Shown: positions 33,770 to 46,686, counted from the first letter of the stretch. The stretch is 64,000 nucleotides of DNA from Flabesymbios commensalis (GCA_964017125.1 OZ024911.1:41603339-41667338); one strand, 5' to 3'. Program-made: numbers and translations. The notes: generated by a model not told the origin, from the letters alone.

Positions 33770-36729
33770 ACTAGGTTAGTTACTAACATCTTCTGAAGAT
33801 GGTGTATGCTCATACTATATTTATAAAATAAATTCATCGTCAGTATTTTCAACATTACCCTAGCGTGTCCTCAACCATCAATCTTATATGCTCAAAACAT
33901 ATATAAGTCAACTTCTGCACCAAATTACAGATTTCCAATATCGTGAAACTGTATTTTATCATAGATATCTTTTATCTCATTCAAGTTAGGGGAGTAGAAA
34001 TATGTGTAGCCTACATTACGGATTTGTGTGGATCTTTGAGCCGATGGGTGGGACTTTATTCGTTCAATTATGTTTGAAAACTGTGCTATCAGCGCATTAC
34101 CAGGCTTTTGTACGGTATCTATTCTGATCAAAAATATAAAAATAAAGATGATACTATCATCATGATTATGTAGATTGTCAATCCGATTGAGAAACATATT
34201 TTTTATGTGATGTGCACGTTTTAACCAGCACAATATACCTAGTTACTAGAATCATAAAATGTTAAATTTAAACGACTTCTTGTCTCAATACCAACGGAAC
34301 ATGTATGTGTGTCATTATTGCCATGGTTATGCAGGCCACCTTGATGGATTAACTTCATGTTTTGCTTAACCCTAGTACAGAGCTTGGGCAGGAGGGTGCC
34401 ACCCGTAGCCAACGCACATTTAAATTATTGCTTTCTTCCTTACGGTACTGTAAAAACACGTTGCAGGTGGATATCACATAGGCCACATACTAATAGGGCT
34501 AGAAAGGATATATGGTGAGCGACAGGTTATCTAGTGCCGGACAGTGATCAACAATCAAAAAATAGTTTTTGTCAATAGTCTAAACATTTTTACAGCATGG
34601 TGGATATTACGTTTGTTTCCCTCGTCTTCTAAAAGTGAAATAATTACTTCATTATATAAATCATTATTATTACACTGGCCTACGATGTGTCGTTTTCCTT
34701 GCGCAACATTTGTTTTTTCCCCCATAATTTTGTGAAATATTGATAATCGATGTTATCACGGCTCTGAATTGGTTTCCCGGGTGTGAGAAACCTATATGTA
34801 GACACCAAAAACACATCTCTACGTAATTTTGAAGCAAAGTTATAGTACATTGCCTTGCAGTGGCAGCCATTTTGGATTTTGTCCTCTAGCGGCAAACACA
34901 CAAGGTGAAATTCAGGGGACTTTAAGAATGTTGCTCAGGTGGGTTTTAATATACCGAAATGATGTTTTATATTCATTTTAAGCCAAGCCTTGATGTAATG
35001 TTGTGACATTTTCATCAATTTTGGCGGCCATTTTGTTTTTGAATTTTGAGTAGGAAAAACACAAAATTTAGCTTGGCATGGGGCAGATTTGGAATCAGCG
35101 CTCCCAAATTGTGTAAGAACCACTGCATGCCAAATTCTACTAAAAAATGCCTTACCAAGTCAGAAATTTTGAAAATGGGCCCTGACTATAATAATAGCCA
35201 GAATATTTATAGTATTTTACAGACAAAAAATCTGCCCTAGCATTCAAACTGTATAAAACAAATGAATTTTACCGTGTTACCATTCAATAAATATGATATA
35301 TGTATCCTGTGCTTATTGTTATAATCTCTATGGATATCTGGATAACGCCACATTGGTCAAAATACAAGTCTTAAGCATTGTGCTTTATTATATATTATTT
35401 TAGATTTATTAAAAAAACTCAGCCCTGGCATTCAAAGTGTCATTATACTTATTATTCTGTTTTCCATCAAACATTTAAACATTTACATCAATATGAGACT
35501 AATATTAAATATTTATATTAGATACAATATTAAATATCCACAGTATATAGTCCTATACACTGTAAGCAAAAAATTGGTCTTAGCATTCAAAGTGTCATTT
35601 TATGTATTTTTTCTTCATAAATATGTAAACATAGACATCAATATGAGATTCACATAAAATATTCATAATAAACATAATGATAAATATCCACAGCATGGGT
35701 TAACTTTATTATAATAGCCTATTGGACGCAGAGATATCTGAATTTTACAGCAAATTAGAGTTATCGATAATGACGCGCGTATCCTAAATATGTAGCTATA
35801 AAAAACATTGGCCCTAGATTTTGAAACTTTTTAACTTCCAGTCCCCTGGGGACATAATGAGGACACTTTTTGCGGATTAGCTTGCTTCTAAGTACCAATC
35901 AACAAAAATAACAGATTGCCAAACTTGAGACATCTTTTATAATGTTTGTATTTTTTAAGCGCCCGTATTGAGAAAAGGGTTGAAAAAAATATTCAACATG
36001 AAATCTGGGCACAAATATTTTTCATTGACCTACATGTGTATATGGCAGAGGGCTATGAATAAAACAATAGTGAAAATAAGTAAAACTACTACTATTTTGA
36101 ACAATTTTTCGAATTGCTGTCATTTTTATTTTGCTGTCCTTCTAAAAAACGGTAAAATAGGCCCTAGGGCTTGAAGCGTCCTGTTTGGCAAAAAAGAACT
36201 AAAACTTGATATGTCCCAATGGTCAAGCTAAAAAAAAACGCAGTGAAAATGTCTTAGCTTTTGTGAGTACGAGGGCAAGATCTGGCTCCCGGCCTACCAG
36301 ATAAGTCCCTCCTGATATGTAACCTTTGGGGTAAGACTGTTCCAGATACAAGATGTGCAGTCTCGACAAAATAATTATTTTATTGCTAAATTTACACTAC
36401 ACAGCTCAAAGTTTCTAAATGTTATTCATAAAAACTTTAGATATATGCTGATAAAGATATGCATAGGAACTCGTATACGAGAATCTGTATTTAGTAATGA
36501 TATATTTTTCGAGTTTATCAGTGATAATTCTCAGTATCATCTTATTTTCAATGTTCTTCCCACAAACGACTAGTTCCATTACAATATTTTACATATAGTT
36601 CATTGTGTTGTTTGTATCAACATTTTATCTTGAGCTCAATATGTCATAGATGTGAAGCATGATTCACGAGCGTTCAAATAGCGACATAACTGTAATGTGT
36701 TTACATGTATTGATTTTCACATTTCGATG

Positions 36730-37350
36730 GGTTAAAACAATAGTGTGCTAAGTGACATTTTTGGCCTTTAAAATAACAATCAGCTAAGTCAACTATAATA
36801 TGTATAAAGTTTGACTTTAGTCCAAATTCAGATTTAAAAACAGACCAAGTCGACTTAGCAGATTGTTATTCTCGTGAAAAGGAGCATATATCAGCATGAT
36901 ATCTATCCAACACAGGACCAAGTCGACTTGACACATTGTTGTTCTGTTATTACATGCTCATGGGCTCTGTTTCTGGGACAAAAAAAGATGCAAGTGCACT
37001 TAGCGCATTGTTATTCTAAGACTTGCGGAAACAACACAGAAGAAGTGCCTGGACTTAGTTCATTGTTGATCTAGGAACAATCTCTGTATCGTCTGTTTTC
37101 TTAGAATAACAATGAGCTAAGTCAACTTGGTGTCTTGTTGATCCCAATTTTGCTTCTGTAAATCGTTTTGGAAGGTAAAAAATACTCTGCTAACTTCACT
37201 TGATCTACTGTCAAATTTCAATCGCTGTGTGTTTCATCAGTGTAAGTCCAAGTCTAAATGCTGATAAGTGGATTTAGCAGACTGTAGTTCTGCAAAACGA
37301 TAAACACAATTTTGCTGTCAAGTCGACTTGACCCACTATTGTTTTAGACC
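36730..37350. repeat. Cluster of ~28-bp repeats in both orientations
   Basis: Degenerate copies of AAGTCGACTTAGCNCATTG plus TTATTCT, roughly every 50-90 bases: inverted near 36732, 36770 and 37102; direct near 36846, 36914, 36990, 37050, 37264 and 37318. Spacers are unrelated AT-rich sequence. It lies in the right part of the 9.7 kb element. Confidence 0.8.
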
Positions 37351-38720
37351 ATCGATTTATTGGTGCATAATACACCCGTTGATGGTGCTGTAAAAAGTAT
37401 TTTTTTCTGATGTGAATTTGCAACACGGTCAGCACACAAGATAACATAAGACAACTATTTTTTTCCACTTATGGATTTTTTGAAATTCGTTGACCCGTAT
37501 CTGTCAACGCCTTCTGCCTTCTCGATTCTTTCACCAGCCTCCATAGTTTCTCAAACGACACCGAGATGTACATGGAACACTGCATATCTATCGGATGTCT
37601 TAGCATATAGGGAACATATACGTATATGCATGTATGATAGAATTGCCATGGGTTTTCTATTTCGTTTTCCTGTAAGAACAACTTATGTACGAGTGCATGA
37701 AGATATGTTATGTTCACGAAGATATTCCTGCTACGTGCTTGTGATATGCACATTAATGTGTGCTCTCTCCTATATGATGTGTTATCTCCCCTGTATGTAT
37801 TCTACATAAAGCTTGAGCAGTCCCTGTCTGTTGGATTCAAAAGTATTACAATACTAAAAGCTTCAGGTATATTTATGTACGTTTATAATAAATTGGCTCT
37901 TCATGACTCTCTGATGGTGGTTTTTTAACAATCCAGTGGCTGATATAGCAGTAACTGGAATTTGAGATTGATTAATAATAAGTATGCTAAGTTTTAAACG
38001 TAGAATGTTCATTATCCTCGTAATCCGCATCTCAGCTGGATAAGAAGGTATAATATAATATCTTGCCTATAAAATGAGAATAAATGAGCTAGACCTACAC
38101 TGTACTATGTGCTGTGTACATATCTTTTTATGTTGATTAACAAAACTGATGATGGTGTAAAATACACCAACAATTCTTACACCAATAATTTTAGGAAAAA
38201 GCGTGCCAACTTAGTTTATCTTTATACATTTTGTGTTAATCATATCGTTAAAGTTTCTTGAGAACTCTCATTGAAAATCTAAATGCAATCCTACACACAG
38301 TTTATCAGTTTTTGTGTGGGCATTGCATCTGAACATATGTACTATTATGTGTTGGAAAATACAGAACGCTTTACATAAGAATATTAAATGAAAAGACCGC
38401 GGATGTTTGATTAATTACATAATATTTAGCTTCAAATTAAGTATTGTATGCAGTCTAATAAACTGTAATCATGAATATTATAGCTTGAATTGAATTTTGA
38501 ATATGATAATTTTGGCGGCCATTTTTAATTTCGCTATCCGGATATTTGATTAATTACATAATATTTTAGCTTCAATTGAGTAATGTGTACAGTCAAATCC
38601 CTGTTATAATGAAAATTATAACTTTAATTAAATATTTCAATATGATAATTCCGTTTTTCTAATTCGAGCTGTTTTCGGGTTAAATAAGTATTATAAATAT
38701 ATCCAAAGATACTGAGACAC
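37351..38720. other. Gene-free sequence, right part of the 9.7 kb element
   Basis: Overlapping open frames on both strands at 37469-37809 (94 and 112 codons) show no family resemblance. A GGCGGCCATTTTT box occurs at 38514. Confidence 0.4.
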
Positions 38721-39807
38721 AATAACATAGAATACATAAAAGCAAATTAAATCACAAAATGCAGAGAACAAATCGAGATTTAGTGTAAACAAACTCGATT
38801 CAGTTTGATTTCGCGACAATGTTTAATTATGCAAATAAGGACATTTTATGGGTCAAAATCGTTTGGGGTGTTCCACTCCAGGACATCAAAATCTACCCGT
38901 GTGTGAAATTTGGTGCTTTTATCACAATGTGAACACTACATCGCCTTAGCACCTGTACTAACATAGTATTACACTAATGAATATGCTCTCCTCAAAAGAC
39001 AAAATAAATATATACAAAATTAAACAGAATAGTATGACAATAAGTACTCAATGAAAAACATGAAATATTTAGTGGTTGACATGGTTATAACGCTGGTTTG
39101 ATGGCAAACAATAATAATATCAAGAAATGATTGTGACATACATAATATTGTTTTAAACAGAGTTCATGAGCATGTTACAGTTGACTAGCATTGGACTTAC
39201 TTATGTGAATCTGTTAGATTCTAAAATATATTTAGATACTGCTACAATAATTTTAAAATTGTGATCTCTAATATGTTAACACCGTGTAATATAATGTTCA
39301 AAATTGCTGAGGTACGCTTATCATTGGTATAATTATGTAATATTTCAAATAAATCATCTCTAGGTCCGCTTTGCTTGGGGCAATCAATAAAATACTGTTT
39401 AGCAGTGTCGCAGCCGTTCTGCTGGACAATTACAGAGAATATCCATACCTTGTCTCTAGAAAACTTATCACAGCCGGAGTGCGAGATATAATGACAATAT
39501 ATTATACCAAATAATTGTTAGAAAGACGTCCTCGATAATATTAGGTCAACTCATCCAAGACAATACCACATGATAACACATTGTCACGTGCCTTATCCAT
39601 GTTATCTTGCCATCATAACACTTCTTAGCCATTACTTTAAGGCCCACATTTCAGAACGCTCACAATATAATTAACTGCAGTCATCAAACGAAAAAATAAC
39701 CGTCTGATAAACAAACGATTTATTAATGATATGCTTCAAAGAATACAGGCAAGTGGGTGGTGAGTTCAGCTCACCACCCACCACTGAGCTCAATGGCAGA
39801 CATGATA

Positions 39808-39916
39808 CCCAGCAAACACGGGACATTCACCTAATGCTGTATCAATGTTGGGCCAGCGTCAAAGATGGTGGGCCAACATTGATACAACATTGGGTGAATG
39901 TCCCGTGTTTGCTGGG
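39808..39916. mobile_element. CAGCAAACAC foldback MITE, best-preserved copy
   Basis: CCCAGCAAACACGGGACATT to its complement GTGTTTGCTGGG, with TA outside both ends (39806-39807, 39917-39918). Arms of about 50 bp pair almost fully around a short centre (GTCAAAGATG). Confidence 0.9.
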
Positions 39917-42302
39917 TATGTCCTAATGTCTTAACATGTTTGTTCTCAAACCACAAATACTTCTAAAATGAGCACCAACTGAACACAAAGAAACTGTTAA
40001 CTTAGATAAACCACATCTTTAATATATATTTGAACCTCTTTACCACATGATCGAATCCTACTGTGTACAAGGCATCTATCATTCAATAAAACACTGCCTT
40101 AAAAAAGGTGTACTCGGCAAGATGTCATCTAATGTACTGATAAAATAAAATTCAAAAAAAAATGAATATAAGCGGTTAAAGGGTTGATACGTTGTTTGCA
40201 GGTGCCGTTAGTCTGGGACTGGCATCTTCATCTATCCAGTTGTCTTCTACCGACAGACTTCTGGATATCACGCATAAGTGCTATGAGTACAAAACCCCCT
40301 CCTCCCTGGCCAACTCAGACAGCCAGAAAAGTTGACCTGAGTGTGACCTTCCACACTGAAGACAATAAACCGGTGACGTAATAATGAATATATTCATGTT
40401 GCTCGCACCCCTCCTTTTCACACAGCTTTTACACATACGTGTTGTCGAGGTCAGACCAGTGGTCTGACTGTCAGACCGGATGTGGCAAGATGGGGACTGG
40501 TTCATCTTCAATCATCAAGCTGTGTGCGGCACGAACATCCCTTGAATTATTGATGTAGGCCTACAGTACTGCTGTGCGTACACACTACAAATATATCCCT
40601 GACAATTACATCGACTTCCAACAAATGTGTCATCTGACCCGAGTGTGAGGGCCCGGAGTCACCAGACTGACCAACTGTGGACCTTCCTATTGGGGAGTGA
40701 CAGTTACAGTCCCCTAAGAAAATCCATCCAATTCTGAATGAAGAGATACAAGCTCGTTTATGTAAATATGCCATATTCCGTGTTAATATTCAGGCCTATT
40801 ATTAACGTCTGTTCTTAGGTAAGATTGTGTATTGTAAGAATAGTCTATATCAACTTACATCAAGTCACATCTCAATAGTAAATATGCTATCGATTTTTTC
40901 ATAAATTTTTAGAAGAAATGAAACAGAAATTATACTAAGCGTATTGGCTAAAAATGCATTATATTACCAAAATAAACAATGTTTCGGGAAAAAAGTAAGA
41001 TCAAATTTGATTCCATGAGTGTAACTTTTATGGGACGGAGCTCACTTCATGCTGCATAGGGTCCTGGTGATTATTGATATATTCTAGTGGTCATTGAGAC
41101 CACCCAAACCTGTTTAGATTTAGGGGAGGGGGGTAGTGTTACGTGAACGTCTGTCGTTGCTGTCCTAGTTTACCATGTACACACATCTTGCCGCATCAAA
41201 TCTGACAGTCATAGAATAACATAGAATACATAAAAGCAAATTAAATCACAAAATGCAGAGAACAAATCGAGATTTAGTGTAAACAAACTCGATTCAGTTT
41301 GATTTCGCGACAATGTTGAATTATGCAAATAAGGAAATTTTATGAGTCAAAATCGTTTGGGGTGTTCTACTCCAGGACATCAAAATCTACCCGTGTGTGA
41401 AATTTGGTGCTTTTATCACAATGTGAACACTACATCGCCTTAGCACTTGTACTAACATAGTATTACACTAATGAATATGCTCTCCTCAAAAAACAGAATA
41501 AATATATACAAAATTAAACAGAATAGTATGACAATAAGTACTCAATGAAAAACATGAAATATTTAGTGGTTGACATGGTTATAACGCTGGTTTGATGGCA
41601 AACAATAATAATATCAAGAAATGATTGTGACATACATAATATTGTTTTAAACAGAGTTCATGAGCATGTTACAGTTGACTAGCATTGGACTTACTTATGT
41701 GAATCTGTTAGATTCTAAAATATATTTAGATACTGCTACAATAATTTTAAAATTGTGATCTCTTATATGTTAACACCTTGTAATATAATGTACAAAATTG
41801 CTGAGGTACGCTTATCATTGGTATAATTATGTAATATTTCAAATAAATCATCTCTAGGTCCGCTTTGCTTGGGGCAATCAATAAAATACTGTTTAGCAGT
41901 GTCGGAGCCGTTCTGCTGGACAATTACAGAGAATTATCCATACATTGTCTCTAGAAAACTTATCACAGCCGGAGTGCGAGATATGATGACAATATATTAT
42001 ACCAAATAATTGTTAGAAAGACGTCCTCGATAATATTAGGTCAACTCATCCAAGACAATACCACATGATAACACATTGTCACGTGCCTTATCCATGTTAT
42101 CTTGCCATCATAACACTTCTTAGCCATTACTTTAAGGCCCACATTTCAGAACGCTCACAATATAATTAACTGCAGTCATCAAACGAAAAAATAACCGTCT
42201 GATAAACAAACGATTTATTAATGATATGCTTCAAAGAATACAGGCAAGTGGGTGGTGAGTTCAGCTCACCACCCACCACTGAGCTCAATGGCAGACATGA
42301 TA

Positions 42303-42411
42303 CCCAGCAAACACGGGACATTCACCTAATGCTGTATCAATGTTGGGCCAGCGTCAAAGATGGTGGGCCAACATTGATACAACATTGGGTGAATGTCCCG
42401 TGTTTGCTGGG
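42303..42411. mobile_element. CAGCAAACAC foldback MITE (copy in the second duplication unit)
   Basis: Same sequence as at 39808-39916, carried by the 2.5 kb duplication and not an independent insertion. Confidence 0.9.
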
Positions 42412-42807
42412 TATGTCCTAATGTCTTAACATGTTTGTTCTCAAACCACAAATACTTCTAAAATGAGCACCAACTGAACACAAAGAAACTGTTAACTTAG
42501 ATAAACCACATCTTTAATATATATTTGAACCTCTTTACCACATGATCGAATCCTACTGTGTACAAGGCATCTATCATTCAATAAAACACTGCCCTAAAAA
42601 AGGAGTACTCGGCAAGCTGTCATCTAATGTACTGATAAAATAAAATTTAAAAAAAAAACGAATATAAGCGGTTAAAGGGTTGATACGTTGTTTGCAGGTG
42701 CCGTTAGTCTGGGACTGGCATCTTCATCTATCCAGTTGTCTGCTACCGACAGACTCCTGGATATCACGCATATGTGCTATGAGTACAGAACCCCCCTCCT
42801 CCCTGGC

Positions 42808-43868
42808 CAACTCAGACAGCCCAGAAAAGTTGACCTGACTGTGACCTTCCACACTGAAGACAATAAACCGGTGACGTAATAATGAATATATTCATGTTGC
42901 TCGCACCCCTCCTTTTCATACAGCTTTTACCATGCTTACACATACCTGTTGTCAAGGTCAGACCAGTGGTCTGACTGTCAGACCGGATGTGGCAAGATGG
43001 GGACTGGTTCATCTTCAATCATCAAGCTGTGTGCGGCACGAAAATCCTTTGAATTATTGCTGTAGGCCTACAGTACTGCTGTGCGTACACACTACAAATA
43101 TATCCCTAACAATTACATCAACTTCCAGTGTCATCTGACCCGAGTGTGAGGGCCCGGAGTCACGAGACTGGCCAATTGTGGACCTTCCTATTGGGGAGTG
43201 ACAGTTATAGTCCCCTAAGAAAATCCATCCAATTCTGATTGAAGAAATAAAAGCTTGTTTATATAAATATGCCATATTCCGTGTTAATATTCAGGCCTAT
43301 TATTAACGTCTGGTCTTAGGTAAGATTGTGTATTGTAAGAATAGTCTATATCAACTTACATCAAGTCACATCTCAATAGTAAATATGCTATCGATTTTTT
43401 CATAAATTTTTACAAGAAATGAAACAGAAATTATACTAAGCGTATAGGCTAAAAATGCATTATATTACCAAAAAAAACAATGTTTCGGGAAAAAAGTAAG
43501 ATCAAATTTGATTCCATGGGTGTAACTTTAATGGGACGGAGCTCACTTCATGCTGCATAGGGTCCTGGTGATTGTTGATATATTCTAGTGGTCATTGAGA
43601 CCACCCAAACCTGTTTAGATTTAGGGGAGGGGGGGGGGTAGAGTTACGTGAAGGTCTGTCGTCGCTGTCCTAGCTTACCATGTACACACATCTTGCCGCA
43701 TCAGTCAGTCAGACCACTGGTCTAACCTTGATAACAGGTGTGTGTGAAGACTGTACGAAAAGGAGGGGTGCGAGCAACATGGATATTCATTATGACGTCA
43801 TCAGTTTACTGTCTGCAGTGTGGAAGGTCACACTCAGGTCAACTTGTCTGGGTTGTCTGAGTTGACCT
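42808..43868. mobile_element. Inverted-repeat element with ~165-bp arms
   Basis: 42808-42985 (GCCAACTCAGACAGCCCAG onward, through GGTCAGACCAGTGGTC) is repeated inverted at 43705-43868. The left arm also exists in duplication unit 1 at about 40308-40475, but its right arm is cut off there at the duplication junction. Confidence 0.8.
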
Positions 43869-43869
43869 T

Positions 43870-45230
43870 AAATGTTTATGTCACTATGTGATATCACTAT
43901 GTGAATTTATATTAATTTTATCAGCATTTAATTTTTATCATTCATATCAAATTCTTAAATTCATTGAACATTTTGGAAAAATAAATGTTCGCGCTCTAAT
44001 TTTTGGTGTCCTTTTTGAATTTTTTGAATACAGAACTTAGCTTCTTATTTAAGGGGTGTAATATTATGTTGATTATATTGAGTCCCAATGGACAGAATAG
44101 AACTCAAAAAAAAATCATTTGTCAACTTTTCAAAATATTTTAAAAGCACGTTCACTGTTCACGGTATTTTTGGCAGCCATTTGGATTTTTTTCAATTCTC
44201 CTCAAAGCTCCTACTCTGGGGAGTGTTATTTTTTTTGCACTTATTAGGACCCCAATGGACAGTGTCCCACTAAAAAATATAGTGTCAATTTTTTCCCGTA
44301 ATAAATTTTATAGTGACTGCACTTTTAGGCCAAGGAACCTCTGGGTATCAGTAAAGGTTGTCCCAGACGTGAATCCACCATAGCGTAGCTCAGCGTTTTA
44401 ATTTGACCGTGAAGAGGCCAACTTGAGGAACCACACCATAAAACAGCTTAGTACCAGCGTTTACAAAGACTTATTAATGTCAATAGGTTCACCACCGGTA
44501 ATTTTAAATCGACGTTATATTTGCGGTAGGCCTACCACATTCACCAGCGTTGAACAACGATTACGAAACGTCACAAATTTTCGTTATATATAGCGTAGAC
44601 CAAAATAAAACGTTGTAATTTGAATCCACCTTCAGTCGAAGCCATCATCGTCTGATTCTAAAGTCCAGAAAGAACGTTCTGAGAAAGTATGATTAATTGG
44701 GACAGCTTATAGTTACGACTGCATAATCTGAGGAAAAAAATTGCCTCTTCATTCATTCATCATCACAATGGTATGTTACGTGGAGCTTTCGAGACATGTT
44801 TAATCTTACAAGGGACCATATAATGTGTTCATACATCTTAGATCAATTATTCCCATGTCTGTAATGCAATAATTTATACCGGGCTATGCATAAGATAATG
44901 GTATACTGTATGTCCTCATAAAGCTTATAATTTATGAGTTTAATGAACTTTGAAATGAACGGCTGTATTTGTTCAAAGTCAATCAAACGTGCATAATTGG
45001 ACGTCTGTTGATCGTGATAATATAATTTAATCAAGCTCACTAAATTTAATTTTCCTAATTAGATTCTGATTGGCAGCACATATTATGTTATTGACACGTG
45101 ATTTTTTCAGAGTTGCTTTTTAGAGCTTTATTTCAAAAATAAAATTGTTAAAGCATGATATTTTTGTGAACAAGAAATGTGATAAAACGGCATAAAATGT
45201 TCATTGTTTTAAAATGTCGTACATAGGTGT
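43870..45230. other. Gene-free sequence
   Basis: 'ccccaatggacag'-like words recur at 44084 and 44250, and a GGCAGCCATTTGG box lies at 44169. No gene seen. Confidence 0.4.
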
Positions 45231-45393
45231 CTATACTGTCAAGTCAAGGAAAATTAAAAAATACTGATCTGCCCCCTCTCCAACGGACAGGGACAGATCT
45301 GAGCCGTGCGGGTGGCAGGGTAGTACCGCCACTGCCCGGGATGATTAATAACTTGGTTCAACTCCTTCTGCTTCTAGTATACTTGAATAAATA

Positions 45394-45524
45394 CAGGGGC
45401 GTGCACGGGGGGTGGTAGAAAGAGTACTGTCCCCCCTCTTTTGAAATGCATATTTGTAAACAGTTCCGGGGGCATTTTTCTAAATTTTACCCCCCCCCCC
45501 TATATCGGCTAGAGTACGCCCCTG
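45394..45524. mobile_element. 131-bp MITE, hAT-like ends
   Basis: CAGGGGCGTG at the left and TACGCCCCTG at the right. CAGGG-type ends are typical of hAT elements; the flanks (AATAAATA / AAATAAAT) are similar but not a clean 8-bp duplication. Confidence 0.5.
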
Positions 45525-45585
45525 AAATAAATTGGAGAAAATCAATGGAGTTATCTTGACAAGAATCAGTGCTTAAACATGAAGA

Positions 45586-45700
45586 TTTGCAAATGTTTGG
45601 TCTCAAATTAAACAAATAATCAGTATTCTCACCCAGTTAAAGTTGTGGGTTGCGGTAGCGAGACACCGCTCTAATTGGGTGGAAATTCTAATAAGACAAC
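45586..45700. mobile_element. Fragment of the TTAA MITE family, inverted
   Basis: 'aaatgtttggtctcaaattaaac' and the hairpin TTAAAGTTGTGGGTTGCGG / GCGAGACACCGCTCTAATT match, in opposite sense, the core of the element at 46441-46686. Confidence 0.5.
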
Positions 45701-45836
45701 GTGGCGGATAAATAGGTGAAAACTGTTTTGAATACAATACAATTGGCTTGAATTACAATGTCTCCCTATTAATATAAATGTGTCCTAAAGTAGTGCATCG
45801 GCACCTGTTTAATTATCCGATGGTATCTCTGTATAA

Positions 45837-45944
45837 CCCAGCAAACACGAGACTTTGAGCCAATGTTGGCCTAATGTTGGCCCACTGTCTTCGACGTTGG
45901 GCCAACATTAAACCAGCATTGGCTCAAAGTCTCGTGTTTGCTAG
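45837..45944. mobile_element. CAGCAAACAC foldback MITE
   Basis: CCCAGCAAACACGAGACTTT to its complement ending GTGTTTGCTAG; arms pair across a centre with 'tcttcgacgttgggcc'. Confidence 0.85.
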
Positions 45945-46002
45945 CTAGTTACAGATATGCAACGTAAGGTGACGTTTTATTATCGGATATTTGTTATCTA
46001 TT

Positions 46003-46686
46003 ATCAACCCTTTGAACAACCTGGCAGCATATTTTCAATTCATTTCTTTCTCTAAGTGAATGAAATGAAAATGACCCAGGCTTATAAAATACTCGATTAT
46101 ATCAAATGAACCATCAGTATAGGGCCTGTAATTATTATATCCTTGTTTCGAAGAATTTATATTTTTCGTCATAAATATATTTTATGCGATAATCGTGCTC
46201 AAAGGGTTGACCCTTGAAGTGCTAGTTATGTCTTTAGCTGTTCTTATTTCGTTTATCTCTCCTTCAAACAGGGAAATTTGAAGGATTGAGCATCAAATTT
46301 GCAAGATAGGCATATAGTTTGATTCAAATTGTACATATGTACATAATTTTTACTCATTTTAAGTTGTGGCTCGCGGTAGCAATCCGGACACAGCTTCGCG
46401 TGGGGATTTTTTCAAATCACTTAAATTAACGCTTTAAGGGTTAACCCTTAGCCTGTTAAGTTGTTAAGTTGATATATTTAAATTTTCAACCACTTGAGGT
46501 TGTGTCTCGCTACCGCGACCCACAACCACAAGTGGTTGAAAATTGCTCATATTTGTTTAATTTGGGACCAGACATTTACAAAACTTGCTGTTTAAACACC
46601 CATTTTATTACCAATAACAGTGATTTAATCGGCTGATAAAACGAATTAAAAACGACCATAGTCGTGATCAGCAGGCAAAGGGTCAA
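46003..46686. mobile_element. Three TTAA-type MITEs end to end
   Basis: Units 46003-46210, 46208-46443 and 46441-46686. Each begins (T)TRACCCTT and ends AAGGGTYAA, and neighbours share the TTGA or TTAA at the joints (GGGTTGACCC, GGGTTAACCC). The third has the canonical central hairpin (CCACTTGAGGTTGTG against CACAACCACAAGTGG). The second has a degraded hairpin; the first a different AT-rich one. Confidence 0.6.

Larger units (their letters stand above)
31264..35186. mobile_element. TA-flanked inverted-repeat element, 3.9 kb
   Basis: TA-GTCAGGGCCCATTTT at the left is mirrored by AAAATGGGCCCTGAC-TA at the right, each next to TA (31262-31263, 35187-35188). Inverted repeats are about 190 bp and clear ('aaggcattttttagtagaatt', 'ctgattccaaatctgcccca'). 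The box AAAATGGCCGCC lies at 31425-31436 and inverted at 35023-35034, about 152-173 bases from each end. Interior: tandem repeats and a faint coding trace on the minus strand at 32485-32529 reading EVVVGTDVNLLILLS. Confidence 0.78.
29219..38958. mobile_element. Large TA-flanked inverted-repeat element (9.7 kb with nested insertion)
   Basis: Left end TA-GTACAGATGCTAAGG (29217-29234) is mirrored by CCTTAGCACCTGTAC-TA (38944-38960). The match runs inward about 250 bases (29219-29470 against 38735-38958: 'gataaaagcacca', 'acacgggt', 'gaacacccca', 'gattttgaccc', 'atctcgat'). An AAAATGGCCGC box lies at 29372, 153 bases from the left end; its right counterpart is degraded. It encloses a SINE (30844-31109) and the element at 31264-35186; without them it is about 5.5 kb. 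I find no intact frame. Confidence 0.6.
38721..43709. repeat. Direct tandem duplication, 2.49 kb unit
   Basis: Copy 1 38721-41214 and copy 2 41215-about 43709 align along their whole length, with scattered substitutions and small indels (a few per cent). Copy 1 starts within the right terminal repeat of the 9.7 kb element, so that terminus is present twice (second at about 41453). Each copy has a foldback MITE and a piece of a longer inverted repeat. Copy 2 alone continues into the inverted arm at 43705-43868. Confidence 0.93.

Noticed and set aside
36730-37350. CRISPR array
   Set aside because: Repeats are degenerate, in both orientations, with irregular spacing, in an animal genome.
37469-37809. 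Overlapping frames of 94 and 112 codons on opposite strands
   Set aside because: Inside a large repeat element, mutually antisense, with no family resemblance on either strand.
39726-39926. Identical 66-codon frames here and at 42221-42421
   Set aside because: Identical because of the 2.5 kb duplication; they cover a foldback MITE.
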